The notes: generated by a model not told the origin, from the sequence alone. 60,356 bases of DNA from [Clostridium] ultunense DSM 10521 (GCF_000511955.1 NZ_AZSU01000003.1:499708-560063); one strand, 5' to 3'; numbered from the stretch's first letter, positions 19,301 through 27,523 are shown. Numbers and translations: made by a program.

Positions 19301-19971
19301 ATATAATCTTTTGCTATTGATTCCGTAGGTATTTGTTCTGGTAATACCCTAACTAGTGCTCTTTGAATATAGTTTTGACCTATTCTTGTTGGCCTTATAT
19401 CTTCCCATTTCCTATTACTCATTTCTTCAATAGTTTGTACAAATTCTTCATACTTTCCTTCATCAGATAATTCTTTTTCCATTTCTGCTACCCAAAGTTT
19501 TCCTGTATAAAATCCTCTAGCGCTTAGCCATTGTTTATAAATAGTTTGTTCTATAGGCTCAACTTTTCCTTCTAATTTTGCTGCCTCTTCTAAGATATCA
19601 AACATCACTACAGTAGTTTTATATGTTTCATTTATTTTTTCTATATAGTTTTTTAAAGTATTGGTTTCGTCTCTTCTAATAAAAATATCCGCAGCAGAGC
19701 AATCATCAAATTGATGGTTTTCTAGTAGATATCCGAAAATCTTTAAGAAATGTGATTTACCTGAGCCAAACCATCCAGATATCCAATATCCTACCTTGTT
19801 CTTATCATTAAGATATTTATCCAAGCACTCCTTAAAATGTTCTCTTAATTGATCTGTAATAACATACTCTTGTAATTCTTGTTTTGCTACATTTACATCA
19901 TCTTCTTGTACCTTAATTACTGGATTTATGTATCTTTCTATAGGATCCCTAAATAAATCTTTAATTAACAT
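16348..19971 (-). CDS. brxC: BREX AAA+ ATPase BrxC
   Basis: 1207 residues. Walker A is GWFGSGKSH (about 66-74) and Walker B LFVIVDEIGQY (about 257-267), the pattern of BrxC/PglY. A Cys-x-x-Cys pair near the C-terminus (PCPTC) could bind a metal. BrxC is a large ATPase common to BREX systems, needed for both host methylation and defence, and probably assembles with BrxB, PglX and PglZ. It begins 15 bases after brxB and ends 11 bases before pglX. Length and motifs are regular for the family. Confidence 0.92.
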   Translation of the reverse strand: MLIKDLFRDPIERYINPVIKVQEDDVNVAKQELQEYVITDQLREHFKECLDKYLNDKNKVGYWISGWFGSGKSHFLKIFGYLLENHQFDDCSAADIFIRRDETNTLKNYIEKINETYKTTVVMFDILEEAAKLEGKVEPIEQTIYKQWLSARGFYTGKLWVAEMEKELSDEGKYEEFVQTIEEMSNRKWEDIRPTRIGQNYIQRALVRVLPEQIPTESIAKDYIEDLKRSKSISASILADELCKYVDELDKQNGQNNRLFVIVDEIGQYISANPEVIGYLQAIESTFARKGKGKLWFAVSSQNKLEQITEQYLKTEDEVNKVIDRFEVRIHLTPENLDKVINERVLKKKSDVVKDIDRLYESNKGKLSSILEFKDFKKYMPKLNKEDFIDTYPFLPYHIRLIQPIYYNVISNSRVNKKLGGTNRSMIKATQGILIDSNVNVKEKNIGELVTLDMFFEQAKEFIDDQIQISIKEAEQLDPNNGELLVKILKVLYLLDNDDKLQKDIDTIAKLLINNVDADFIDILEEVKSGLDILYRHGYVERDAHGNYKFIAPEEQSFRQEAISRLNEIGVRDINKKVKEVIDGIFTITRINYKNIRPFDIQLTIDDEVRNSRGLVSLNLNSVMQSLDELRKQQHLMKSIGDSRNIYWYAKYDSTIDEDMQQYLIFNKIIDEYRRKWSSDEDKSYFLRKEEQKNIKLYEDIKEKIEKSFIDGTYIYQGKEFPTPDKGDLKSIFEDIANLAIPKVYHRFDTVGVKITKEDIQSVFKGNQLSIDLSGLNLIQDTNVNAESAVLKEVLNEIKTLKNKYGQCIGKDLLSVFDNEPYGWASEAVRLFTALLFKNGNIELNYEGKDFLDYNQSGVRDIFENEPNFRKAVFKLAVVVDASTRQKCQDILMNMFNRSSEDTLVELYSNTRNILIDYRNDISAMREVISSNDLAFKDSIDKLDEFFKTILNSKTQGETINNFVQKASEYGIFLSKYKKLKNFIDNGNLKEYKKMKYFLNNVWIIELDRNDEDIEIKEKIYAQIMKDLKSESFIDSWPTVRDDFYKLYDPYVKEYLETHETLYEVYNEKIEEMSKNKSFLNLKSEIAKGDILSTFSDKLCSHNISKLEIPCPTCRTFIRDMKTIIDAVDVYNEKAMDKLYEYLNKQIEEEREKDEVEVPKRVIKYLSTNNFPKNVLIQSPKSLKDYLKKIEKQLMEEISAGNSIMIE

Positions 19972-19986
19972 ACTCTTAACCCCTTT

Positions 19987-20529
19987 CTATATTATTAAAG
20001 CCCTAAGGGCAGTTTCCTTATATTTGTTTAATAGTGTAACTGAAAATCTGTCATAACTTCCCGGATAAAAGAATACAACTGGAATTTGAACTCTTCCCTC
20101 TAAATAAGATAGTAATCTAATAAAGTTAAAGTATATAGCCGTTGCTCCTACTCTAGTAACCAATATTCTTCCTTTAGGACCTATTTCTTTAGCCTTGGAT
20201 ATGAAGTGAGACCTTACTTTTTCTAATAAAAATTCTCCTAATTCCTCAACCATGTCGATGTCTTCTTCTATCTTTTCTAATTCGATAATGCCATCTATAG
20301 TCTCGTATTCCTCTATAATATCAAACAAAAGTTGTTCCATATTTATTAATTCTAAATGAAACCCTTCTATTTCCTGTTGTAATTTGTTTATTATATACAT
20401 AACATCCTTATGCTCCTCTTTTTCATAAGGACAAATGACAAAAGGAACTCCTGAATGTCGTACCCAAGCAAGGCTATCATTATTGATTAACTCTATTATC
20501 TTAGTGTATTTCTCCATTAACGTAGCCAT
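19987..20529 (-). CDS. brxB: BREX protein BrxB (DUF1788)
   Basis: 180 residues, the usual DUF1788 length. Recognisable pieces are F-V-I-C-P-Y near residue 30 and PVVFFYPGS near 150, followed by the short C-terminal L-N-K-Y-K-E-T-A segment. BrxB is a small protein without a known enzymatic activity, required in several BREX types and thought to bridge BrxC and PglZ. Its start lies 29 bases inside the end of brxA, so the two are translationally coupled. Confidence 0.87.
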   Translation of the reverse strand: MATLMEKYTKIIELINNDSLAWVRHSGVPFVICPYEKEEHKDVMYIINKLQQEIEGFHLELINMEQLLFDIIEEYETIDGIIELEKIEEDIDMVEELGEFLLEKVRSHFISKAKEIGPKGRILVTRVGATAIYFNFIRLLSYLEGRVQIPVVFFYPGSYDRFSVTLLNKYKETALRALII

Positions 20530-21292
20530 CTATTATCTCCTTCATAGTTTTATATCTATATATTAGAGTTTTAGGTTCTTCCCTTCCAAAGTCTAAAACT
20601 CCATTTCTATATGCTTCTTCAAGTAATATATGAATATCGCTTTCTAACAGCAAAAACAAATGTAAATCCTTGCATTTATATACATCTTCTATAGTCTTAA
20701 TGCTATCTTTATTCATGTATAGAACATAGTAAAAAATTATTGATGGAATAAATGGTTTATTAAACGTAGGTCTTTTTCTACTATCAATAAACCCAAATTC
20801 CTTTAATACTCCCATCATCCCTGAGCGTACATCGTTAATGGTCCTTTCAGACCATTTAGATACATTTTTGTCTTTATCAGCAAGACCTAAAATAAACTCT
20901 GTTGTGTCTGCTGAAGATATCCCTAAAAAACCATCAGCATATTTTCCATATACTAGATTCGCTACATATTCGTAGATAATTCTCTCTTCCTTGCATAAAT
21001 AGTAGTATAGAAGGAGGTTTATAATACTATCTGAATCAATCTTTTTCAAAAAATAGATAAATGAGGTTTCTTTATAGCCATCTAATTGATCATATAGATA
21101 CCTCTTTCTTAACTCGTAAAATATAGTCTCTGCTCTTCGTTTTGAAGTTTTTAAGATTAAATTATTATCAAGTACCTCTTTTCTTAAAAGTTCTACATCT
21201 TTTAATTCTAGATATTTTTTTAATATTACTTTTGTATCTGGTAAAACTGTACCTACTACCTTAATACTAGATCTGTAATCCTTTGATTCCAT
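20501..21292 (-). CDS. brxA: BREX protein BrxA (DUF1819)
   Basis: 263 residues, somewhat longer than many BrxA proteins. The N-terminal part, with D-N-x-L-x-x-K-T-S-K-R-R-A-E-T and an R-K-R-Y-L helix, is the DUF1819 pattern. DUF1819 proteins are small, helical and DNA-binding in the type 1 system studied structurally. ATG overlaps the previous stop as TAATG. Assignment rests on sequence pattern and on its invariant place directly before brxB. Confidence 0.82.
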   Translation of the reverse strand: MESKDYRSSIKVVGTVLPDTKVILKKYLELKDVELLRKEVLDNNLILKTSKRRAETIFYELRKRYLYDQLDGYKETSFIYFLKKIDSDSIINLLLYYYLCKEERIIYEYVANLVYGKYADGFLGISSADTTEFILGLADKDKNVSKWSERTINDVRSGMMGVLKEFGFIDSRKRPTFNKPFIPSIIFYYVLYMNKDSIKTIEDVYKCKDLHLFLLLESDIHILLEEAYRNGVLDFGREEPKTLIYRYKTMKEIIDGYVNGEIH

Positions 21293-21912
21293 TATATAGC
21301 CATCCTTCTCTTATAGTATGGGGTTACAACGCTTCCTAGCGTACATAAATCATAAATTGAGATAAATGATTTTATTGCATCTTCAAAATTTACTTTGCTT
21401 CTATAGAATGTTTCGCTCATGCTTCCTAATTCAATAGTCTTTTTATCATCTAAAGTATGAGTTGGCAGTTTAGGTAGACTAAAAAATCCTCTAGCCCATG
21501 GACTCGTAAACTTTTTGTCCTTGATATTTTCAATCATATCTAATACTTCTTTCCAACCATCAGAGTTTGAAATTTCCTTTACGAAAGGAGTAAATATTTT
21601 GGTCTCAAATTCGTATCCAAAATTAAATAATGTAGTAAATCTTTTTTCTGGGATTTCTCTATTTTCTTTTTCAACAATAATTTTCCTTGCAATATCATAG
21701 CGTTGTTTATAGAAAGTATTAGGGAAGAATTTCTCTAAGTTTCTTCGCCCTACTTCACCTAAAATACTAGACTCCCACCATACATTGTTATCTTCTTCTC
21801 CTAAACGAATGATGGTCAATCTATAAAAAAGTGTATCTGCTAATATTTCTACATTGACTTCTGATTTATGTTTCTTTGCCAATTCATGAATTTTATTTCT
21901 TATGGCTTGCAT
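21292..21912 (-). CDS. brxE: BREX type 6 protein BrxE
   Basis: 206 residues, first gene of the operon. The N-terminal part has R-L-x-x-I-R-L-G-E-E-D, the V-W-W-E-S-S-I-L turn and a downstream F-F-P-N-T motif, the pattern I associate with BrxE, a protein found only in type 6 BREX. Its function is unknown. GGAGG lies seven bases before the ATG, and a TATAAT box lies 36 bases upstream. If it is not BrxE, the system would be a type 1/6 hybrid, but brxD plus brxHI at the other end also point to type 6. Confidence 0.75.
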   Translation of the reverse strand: MQAIRNKIHELAKKHKSEVNVEILADTLFYRLTIIRLGEEDNNVWWESSILGEVGRRNLEKFFPNTFYKQRYDIARKIIVEKENREIPEKRFTTLFNFGYEFETKIFTPFVKEISNSDGWKEVLDMIENIKDKKFTSPWARGFFSLPKLPTHTLDDKKTIELGSMSETFYRSKVNFEDAIKSFISIYDLCTLGSVVTPYYKRRMAI

Positions 21913-21919
21913 ATAAATT

Positions 21920-21953
21920 CCTCCAATCTGTTATGTACTATTTAAGATTATAT
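21920..21953 (-). promoter_or_regulatory. Candidate promoter -10 and ribosome site of the BREX operon
   Basis: On the minus strand TATAAT (21953-21948) precedes GGAGG (21924-21920) and the brxE ATG at 21912, giving a leader of about 30 bases. No good -35 box is present at 16-18 bp spacing (best CTTTAT), which suggests a weak or activator-dependent promoter. Confidence 0.5.
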
Positions 21954-21976
21954 CCCTTTTGGTAAGAAAAATAAAG

Positions 21977-22011
21977 AAATTCCAGCAATCTTTTTTGTAT
22001 TGCTGGAATTT
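21977..22011 (-). terminator. Hairpin separating BREX from the upstream element
   Basis: AAATTCCAGCAAT pairs perfectly with ATTGCTGGAATTT across a 9-nt A/T loop, with U-rich sequence on both sides (stronger on the plus strand). It lies directly upstream of the brxE promoter and would insulate the operon from read-through. Confidence 0.6.
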
Positions 22012-22060
22012 TTGGAGTGATTTTAATACTATTCTAAAATTTCGATTATTGCAAATAAAA

Positions 22061-22102
22061 GCAAGGGCTGTATACATGCTACATTCCGTAACTAGCCCTC
22101 GC
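22061..22102 (-). terminator. Terminator after the 153-aa gene
   Basis: On the minus strand GCGAGGGCT pairs with AGCCCTTGC (one G-U) and is followed by TTTTATTT. It lies 40 bases past the stop of the gene at 22142. Confidence 0.55.
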
Positions 22103-22141
22103 TCTTACTACAATTAAAGACCAATACTATTGTTTCTTCTC

Positions 22142-22603
22142 CTATTTACTATCATCTATATCTTTTATAAGATACATAATAAATCTTAATATCTCCTTTA
22201 TTTCTTCAGCATAAAACAGTTCATCTGGAACAGGGTAAAACTCACCTTTATACTTAATAGCACCACTGGCAATAAGTATAGTTACATCATCTAGTATGGT
22301 TTCTATCTTTTCTTTTGCAGCAATGCTTATGGACTTCTTATTTTTGAGATTTTGTCTAGCAGTCTTCCAAAAACCATGTTCTAAAATCTGCTTCTCTAAA
22401 TTATAGATTAGTAGTTGAGGATCATTATAGTTACTTAAACAATTTAAATATTCTTCAGTTGTAAGTTCATCTAGCCTTCTCTTATAGGCTAAATATCTAC
22501 GCTCATTTGATCCAACAATGTATTTAGGGTATTTAGGGTGGTAAAGATCTAATATAGTTTCAATTTTTAATAATCTTAGCATCTTAGACAACCTCCTAAT
22601 CAA
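22142..22603 (-). CDS. Unknown protein, 153 aa
   Basis: Not recognised. A basic N-terminal third (R/K-rich, Y-H-P-K-Y-P-K-Y), then helical sequence, and an acidic C-terminus. It overlaps the previous frame by 8 bases, so it is probably co-translated with it. Its position after the replication-like gene suggests a plasmid/IME maintenance function, but no motif supports a specific role. Confidence 0.55.
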   Translation of the reverse strand: MIRRLSKMLRLLKIETILDLYHPKYPKYIVGSNERRYLAYKRRLDELTTEEYLNCLSNYNDPQLLIYNLEKQILEHGFWKTARQNLKNKKSISIAAKEKIETILDDVTILIASGAIKYKGEFYPVPDELFYAEEIKEILRFIMYLIKDIDDSK

Positions 22604-23090
22604 AGAATTGGTCGTAGTAATCTCTTGGGGTAGGTTTTAAGGGCGCTCTATCCTTATTAACTTCTTTAGCCCTTTGCTCTGCCTGCTTCCTTAGACTCCT
22701 ATTTTTAAAACCTCGGGCAGCCGCCTTCGCCGTTGCTGTACTTGGCTTATTACATACAGACCATGCATAATTGTCGTTATCATTATCATCTGCCTCAAAG
22801 TTTACTTCTATCAGTAGTTTAAAACTTTCAAAAACATCATTTAAATGTTGTAAATTTTTATTCTCTAGAAGAGACATTATGGCATCTTGTTGTTCTTGTG
22901 AAACATTGAATTTAACCAACTGCCCTTCGATATCCTTTAAGAGTTTTTCAACTTTAGAAGTGTTTAAGGCTTTATCTTCACTGATAAACATGTCTTCAAT
23001 ATCTGTAACAGAAATACCTTCGAATTTATAAGTCTTATCATCAGTATTATATTGTACATTAAATTGTGTATTGCATTGTATATTATACCC
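22596..23090 (-). pseudogene. 3' piece of an element gene, downstream of an in-frame TAG
   Basis: The frame is open from just after the TAG at 23093-23091 and stays in the same phase as the coding piece before it. The first Met (22991) has no ribosome site, and the bases before it still read as plausible protein (G-Y-N-I-Q-C-N-T-Q-F-N-V-Q-Y-N). The simplest reading is one original gene in which CAG (Gln) became TAG. Visible content: an acidic Asp/Asn stretch, then an Ala/Lys/Arg-rich segment. Function not recognised. Confidence 0.5.
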
Positions 23091-23352
23091 CTATGTGGAG
23101 ATTTCCTGTTCCCTATGGAAATTTTGAATCTCCACTGGGGTTTCCAAATCCCCTTTGGGGATTCCATTTTCTAAAAAATATTCAACTACCCGATTGTAGT
23201 TTTCCTTATCTCTTGTAGTTGCTAAAAGTATATTATAAATACCTTGTGCTAATTTTTGTGCAAATTTCTCCACTTTTTGATTAGATTCCATACGTTCTTT
23301 AGGAGATTTCCTTGTTCCATCTACCCTTTGTAAACGGCAAGTACTTTTCCTT
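23091..23352 (-). pseudogene. Middle piece of the same element gene, cut by IS21
   Basis: The frame enters from the left end of IS21 (the first residues of any predicted protein here are translated IS end, not gene) and ends at TAG 23093-23091. Recognisable protein begins near R-L-Q-R-V-D-G-T-R-K-S and runs through a helical K-F-A-Q-K-L-A-Q-G-I segment. It is in phase with the next piece. Its N-terminal part may be the HTH gene at 25815-26336 on the other side of IS21, but that frame stops 19 bases before the IS end, so the join is not proven. Confidence 0.5.
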
Positions 23353-23390
23353 AAATTTCGGAAAATAATTTTCCCGAACAATTTCCAGTT
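23353..23390. repeat. IS21 terminal inverted repeat, left
   Basis: Reverse complement begins AACTGGAAA and contains TTATTTTCCGAAAT, matching the right-hand copy at 25758-25795 apart from a few substitutions and one gap. It ends two bases before the istB stop region. Confidence 0.75.
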
Positions 23391-23391
23391 T

Positions 23392-24144
23392 CTAATCCTC
23401 TAAAAAGGATTTTCTATGTGTAAGCCTATAGCTTTTGCCAGTCATATTAAATAACTCACATTTATAGGTAAGCCTGTCTAATATAGCTGTAGTTAATGCT
23501 GGGTCTCCTAATAATTCGTTCCAATCTCCAAAGCCCTTATTTGATGTAATTATAATTGAAGTCTGTTCGTGTAAGGCTGATATTAACTGGAAAAACATAT
23601 TAGCTTCCTCACGATTAATTGGTAGATATCCAATTTCATCAATAATTACAAGGTCTGAGGAATGTATTTTATTTATCTTTATCTTACTCTTTCTCATTAT
23701 ATCCTGTGTTTTTAATGAATAGACCAAATTGTCCATTGAGATGAAGCTTACCTTGTATCCCATATCTATAGCTTTATAGCCTAATGCTATGGCTAAATGT
23801 GTCTTCCCTACACCAGGAGGACCTAGGAAGATAAGATTGTATATCTTATCTATCCAGTCCATTTCTAGAAGCCTGTTTATATGTCTTTTGCTGATAGACT
23901 TTTGAAATTCAAAATCAAATTCTTCTATTGTCTTTATTACAGGAAATCCTGCATTTTTTAATCGAGTTTGTTTCTTTCTTTCCTCTTTAGCAATTATCTC
24001 TTCATTTAGTATTTTGTAAAGAAATTCTTGATATGATAAATCTTCATTTTCTCCATGTTCTATGAACTCATCTATCTTTTTCTGTAGATTTAATAGCTTT
24101 AGTTCTTTGGCATATTCTTTTATATAATCAATTTTACTTATCAT
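23392..24144 (-). CDS. istB: IS21 helper ATPase IstB
   Basis: 250 residues, the normal IstB size, DnaC/DnaA-like AAA+ fold. Walker A is GPPGVGKTH (about 108-116) and Walker [11 protein letters not shown] (about 165-174). IstB multimerises on target DNA and recruits the IstA transposase. The gene begins one base after istA and appears intact, ending just inside the left terminal repeat. Confidence 0.92.
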   Translation of the reverse strand: MISKIDYIKEYAKELKLLNLQKKIDEFIEHGENEDLSYQEFLYKILNEEIIAKEERKKQTRLKNAGFPVIKTIEEFDFEFQKSISKRHINRLLEMDWIDKIYNLIFLGPPGVGKTHLAIALGYKAIDMGYKVSFISMDNLVYSLKTQDIMRKSKIKINKIHSSDLVIIDEIGYLPINREEANMFFQLISALHEQTSIIITSNKGFGDWNELLGDPALTTAILDRLTYKCELFNMTGKSYRLTHRKSFLED

Positions 24145-24145
24145 C

Positions 24146-25702
24146 TTATCCCTCCAATGCTTTTACATATTCTGATGTATCCCTAATTTGGGTTTTAATA
24201 TCATATTTTTGAGGGATAGAAGGGGTGCTTATGTCAGTTGTTTCTTCTGTTTTTTGGTTTTCTAATTCCTTATATTTCTCACCTAAAAATTCAATTGTAT
24301 CTCTAAAACTTACAGCACTGAATATCTCTCTTTCTATGCAATATTTAAGAGATTCTTCTATGAGTTTTTTCTCTACATTTTTACAAGTATTGCATATTAA
24401 ACTGTATTGGTCCCTTATGTATCTTGGTTTTTCAATCCTAATTCTATCGAGAAAAATCTTGGCTTCATTGGTGTTATTCAGTACATTTAAAGCTTTTTCA
24501 TATAGTTTGTCTATCTTTAAAGTTTTATCCCTTTCAGGATGATCAATTTGTATTAATTTTCCTTTCAGTGTGCATTCATTATGTTCTGCTAAAATTTTAC
24601 CTGTATCCTTATCTATTATCTGAATAATACCATCTAAATTACGAACTCCAACTGTTTTTCCTGGTTCATATGTCCCTTTAGGAACTTGATATCTATTTTG
24701 TTTATACGAAATGGTGTTGTCTTTTCTTACTGTATAGGTTAAAATTGAATTAGATGGTACATTTCTAAATGTTTGTGATACTGGAAGAAGGTATTTCTTT
24801 TCGAGGGAGAATACTTCTTTCGGTATCTTTTTTGTTGTTCCATGAATATTAGCATTTCCTGTTCTATCTAACCACAATAGACAATCTTCATTAAACTTGT
24901 CTATATCAACAAAAGTTCTATTCTTTGCAAAATTATACTTTAAATATTTAACAACTGCTTCTATTTTTCCTTTGCTTTCTGGGTCATATCCTCTACACAT
25001 TCTTACTCTAATTTTCATAAAGTCTTTAAAGTTTTGAAATTCTTCTGTAAAAATTATGTCTCCATAGTTTTCATCAACTGCTAATAGTCTGTCTTGGTCA
25101 TATACTATTTCGTGGGTTTTACCTCCAAAGTATTCAAAGGCCTTAGTATGAGCATCGATAAAATCTTTCGTTGTAAATGGCTTGTTCTGCCAATAGGCAT
25201 ATTTCATTCTAGAGTGAGACAGTACCATAGCAAAGGCATAAAGTTTAACTCTTTTTCCATCTGCATTGTTAAGCCATATTTGTCCAAAATCAACTTGTGC
25301 CTGATAGCCCATTGGAAGTTCTTGCACTGCTTCATGTTGTCTTTTAGATACAACCTTTGGAATATCATATTTATCTCTTATGTATCTTACATAGTTTCTC
25401 ACACTCCTATCTGTGCATTTAATATCTCCATATCTTTCCTTTAACCAATCCAAAATCTGAGCTGCACTCATGTCTGGAAAATCTCTTAACCAACCTACTA
25501 TCTCATCTTCATATTCATCTAGTATTTTCTTTCTAACCTTCACTTTTTCCATATTTTCAGCAAACTCCTTTACCTGCATATTCCAGTATTTAGATACAGT
25601 CCCATAGTCTAAATCTAAATATCTTGATACTTGAGATTTCTTTAACCCTAACTACTTCATGTTTTTAATTTCATTAAACATATGCCAACCCTTCAATCCC
25701 AT
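24146..25702 (-). pseudogene. istA: IS21 transposase IstA with in-frame amber codon
   Basis: The full frame starts at ATG 25702, preceded by CAGGAGG, and is interrupted by TAG at codon 17 (25654-25652). After the TAG the N-terminal helix-turn-helix continues (K-K-S-Q-V-S-R-Y-L-D-L-D-Y), so the TAG breaks the HTH. The rest is a normal 477-residue IstA from Met 25579: DDE core with Q-V-D-F-G, Y-D-Q-D and the second-half E in G-K-I-E-A. Re-initiation at 25579 would give a transposase lacking the first HTH. Readthrough is possible but unproven; a single nonsense mutation is the simplest view. Confidence 0.8.
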
Positions 25703-25757
25703 TTTCTATCTACCTCCTGTAAAATATTTTACAGGAAAGTAGATTTGTTTTATATAC

Positions 25758-25795
25758 AACTGGAAAATTTTCAGGATTCTTATTTTCCGAAATCT
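25758..25795. repeat. IS21 terminal inverted repeat, right
   Basis: AACTGGAAA at its inner side and TATTTTCCGAAAT at its outer side mirror the repeat at 23353-23390. Confidence 0.75.
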
Positions 25796-25814
25796 CATGA
25801 TTTTATTTTACCAC

Positions 25815-26336
25815 TTACACCCTTATTCTATAGCCCTTTTCTGCTTTCGTTTCATATGTTAATTTCAGATTTTTTTCATCTATATCCTCAATGGCTTTAG
25901 ATAAGAAACTCATTCCTTTTCTGTACCTTATTTTATCTGTTTCGTTTTTCCTTTGTTCCCTTTTCATTAGAATATATTTTGTTACCTTTAAAAAATCTGT
26001 ATTTAAGATGGTTGTATTTACAGTTGGAATATCTAATACTTGGTATTGATTAGAGATATTATATCTATAATCTCCATTTTTTACATTTATAAAGCGAAAT
26101 AAATTTAAAAACTCAATACTAGCAGCAAGATTATCTTTATTTATCTGAATATTAGTTAATATGGTCTCTTGATTTGGATTACATATATTTGACTTGTTAT
26201 TTAAAAACGTCTTCAAGTAAGAGTATAAGGTAAATGCTTTAGAAGGGAGGATAAACCCCCAGCCAGAGTCAAAGACTTGATTCATGCTATAAACAGCATA
26301 TCTGCCGTTCTCCTGTCCATTTAAACGCCTAATCAT
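25815..26336 (-). CDS. HTH protein, possibly a replication initiator of the element
   Basis: About 173 residues from ATG 26336, which has GGGGGTG seven bases upstream (an earlier GTG at 26345 overlaps that site). Residues 15-110 look like a winged helix-turn-helix: G-W-G-F-I-L-P-S-K-A-F-T-L-Y-S-Y-L, then I-N-K-D-N-L-A-A-S-I-E-F-L. That layout is common in plasmid replication initiators and DnaD-like proteins. It adjoins a repeat-rich non-coding region, as initiator genes often do. The frame stops 19 bases before the IS21 end; a C-terminal continuation may lie beyond IS21 at 23.35-22.6 kb. Family assignment is an inference. Confidence 0.5.
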   Translation of the reverse strand: MIRRLNGQENGRYAVYSMNQVFDSGWGFILPSKAFTLYSYLKTFLNNKSNICNPNQETILTNIQINKDNLAASIEFLNLFRFINVKNGDYRYNISNQYQVLDIPTVNTTILNTDFLKVTKYILMKREQRKNETDKIRYRKGMSFLSKAIEDIDEKNLKLTYETKAEKGYRIRV

Positions 26337-26453
26337 ATAAAACACCCCCAGATTAATATGGAAGTATTGTATTTATAATTTGTTTTTCCACTATAGACTC
26401 TAAACACTTTAGAAGACTAATTACTTCAAATCTTCTAAAGTGTCTAGTATCAT

Positions 26454-26804
26454 CTATTTAAAATGTTTATTTATTGCAAGTACTGCCATTTTATAAAGTT
26501 TATCATTATTAACATAGAGTTCCTGAAACTGTTTTTCTTTTGATTTATCTAAGATATTTAGTTTTGTCTTTGCCATATCTATTTTATATGTACCTAGTTT
26601 TTTAATTGGAATGCAATTTTTATAGTTCCAGTAATTTTTGTCTGTTACTTCAAATTTACCCGTTTTTATATTTATTGCTATGTAAACCCTAATTCCATAA
26701 GTATACACATCCCAATTTTGAAAATATATTTTTTCTAGTTGTGCTCTATTTTTCTCTAAATGTTTCAGTAACATCTCTTTACTCATAGTAGATACAGTTA
26801 ACAT
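26454..26804 (-). CDS. Unknown protein, 116 aa
   Basis: Not recognised. ATG 26804 has AGGAGG seven bases upstream, so I prefer it to an earlier TTG at 26810. The N-terminus is helical and charged; the middle has a beta-like Y-G-I-R-V-Y-I-A-I-N-I-K-T-G-K-F-E-V segment; overall basic. First gene downstream of the repeat region and probably transcribed with the HTH gene. Confidence 0.6.
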   Translation of the reverse strand: MLTVSTMSKEMLLKHLEKNRAQLEKIYFQNWDVYTYGIRVYIAINIKTGKFEVTDKNYWNYKNCIPIKKLGTYKIDMAKTKLNILDKSKEKQFQELYVNNDKLYKMAVLAINKHFK

Positions 26805-27047
26805 ATTCAAACCTCCTATTTTAGGTTAATACAAGCGATAACTAGATTAACCATATATAACTATACCAACACATCTTACAAGCCCTAAATCTCTTATATT
26901 TCCTTTCAGACATCATTCATTAGTTGTACTTTCATCCCTATCATCTCCTTTTCATATATTGGAGATATTTTGTTTAAACTGTATTTACTCCTACACAAAA
27001 TCTTTATTTAAGACTTAATAAGCCTTAAGGTCATTTTGAGAAAATAA

Positions 27048-27111
27048 AAAACAGAACAAGGACCCAGTGCAAATGCCTATGCATTTACACCAAGTTATTT
27101 TTGTTCTGTTT
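27048..27111 (-). terminator. Long two-stem hairpin followed by T-run on the minus strand
   Basis: Outer arms AAAACAGAACAA and TTGTTCTGTTT, inner arms GTGCAAATGC and GCATTTACAC around a 4-nt loop. On the minus strand the second outer arm runs into TTTTTTATTTT, an intrinsic-terminator pattern. It may end a small RNA from the repeat region or insulate the 116-aa gene. Confidence 0.55.
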
Positions 27112-27256
27112 CAGGTTTGTTTTTAATATTCTATTTTTGCTTAGTTTAATTTGTATTTTATATCTTTTTTTATTTTGTAGTATAATCTTATCCTATCTTT
27201 TTTTGCTTGTCAACCCAATTATATCAGTATTTTACAACATATTTATAAAATTTTTA

Positions 27257-27523
27257 TTTATTTCGGTAAAATTAAATTAATTATAATTTTTTCTTGTAAT
27301 CCATACTTATATGCTAAAATACTTCTGCTTTCAAATACTCTATTTATTTATTTCGGTTATAGAGTTGTGTTAAAAACCTTAAAATAGGTTGTTTTCCCTT
27401 GTTTTAGTTTGTTTTTCCTGATTATGATTAAATGTCTTGCTCATGCATTTAATTCGGTTTATTTTCGTTTTATTCGGTTTATTTCCCCCATCATCTTCTA
27501 TATTAGGTCATTTTATTCGGTCG
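27257..27523. repeat. Five TTCGGT repeats (possible iterons)
   Basis: Copies: TTTATTTCGGTAA (27257-27269), TTTATTTCGGTTA (27347-27359), AATTCGGTTTATTT (27451-27464), TATTCGGTTTATTT (27471-27484) and TATTCGGTCG (27514-27523). All in the same orientation; the two central copies are 20 bp apart, about two helical turns, and the others irregular. Initiator-binding iterons or sites for the element's regulator are both possible. Confidence 0.5.

Larger units (their letters stand above)
23353..25795 (-). mobile_element. IS21-family insertion sequence
   Basis: About 2.44 kb with istA then istB in the usual order and imperfect terminal inverted repeats of about 38 bp (23353-23390 and 25758-25795), both containing AACTGGAAA and TTATTTTCCGAAAT. 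I could not find a matching target-site duplication just outside these limits, so the ends may have been rearranged or my limits may be off by a few bases. It separates pieces of an element gene. istA contains an in-frame TAG. Confidence 0.8.

Noticed and set aside
22596-22991. An independent 131-aa gene starting at ATG 22991
   Set aside because: No ribosome site; the same frame is open and protein-like up to the TAG at 23093-23091, so it is better read as part of a broken gene.
23091-23180. Short GGGGATTTCC-like quasi-repeats suggesting a repeat array
   Set aside because: Units differ in length and fit a coding frame; no regular spacing.
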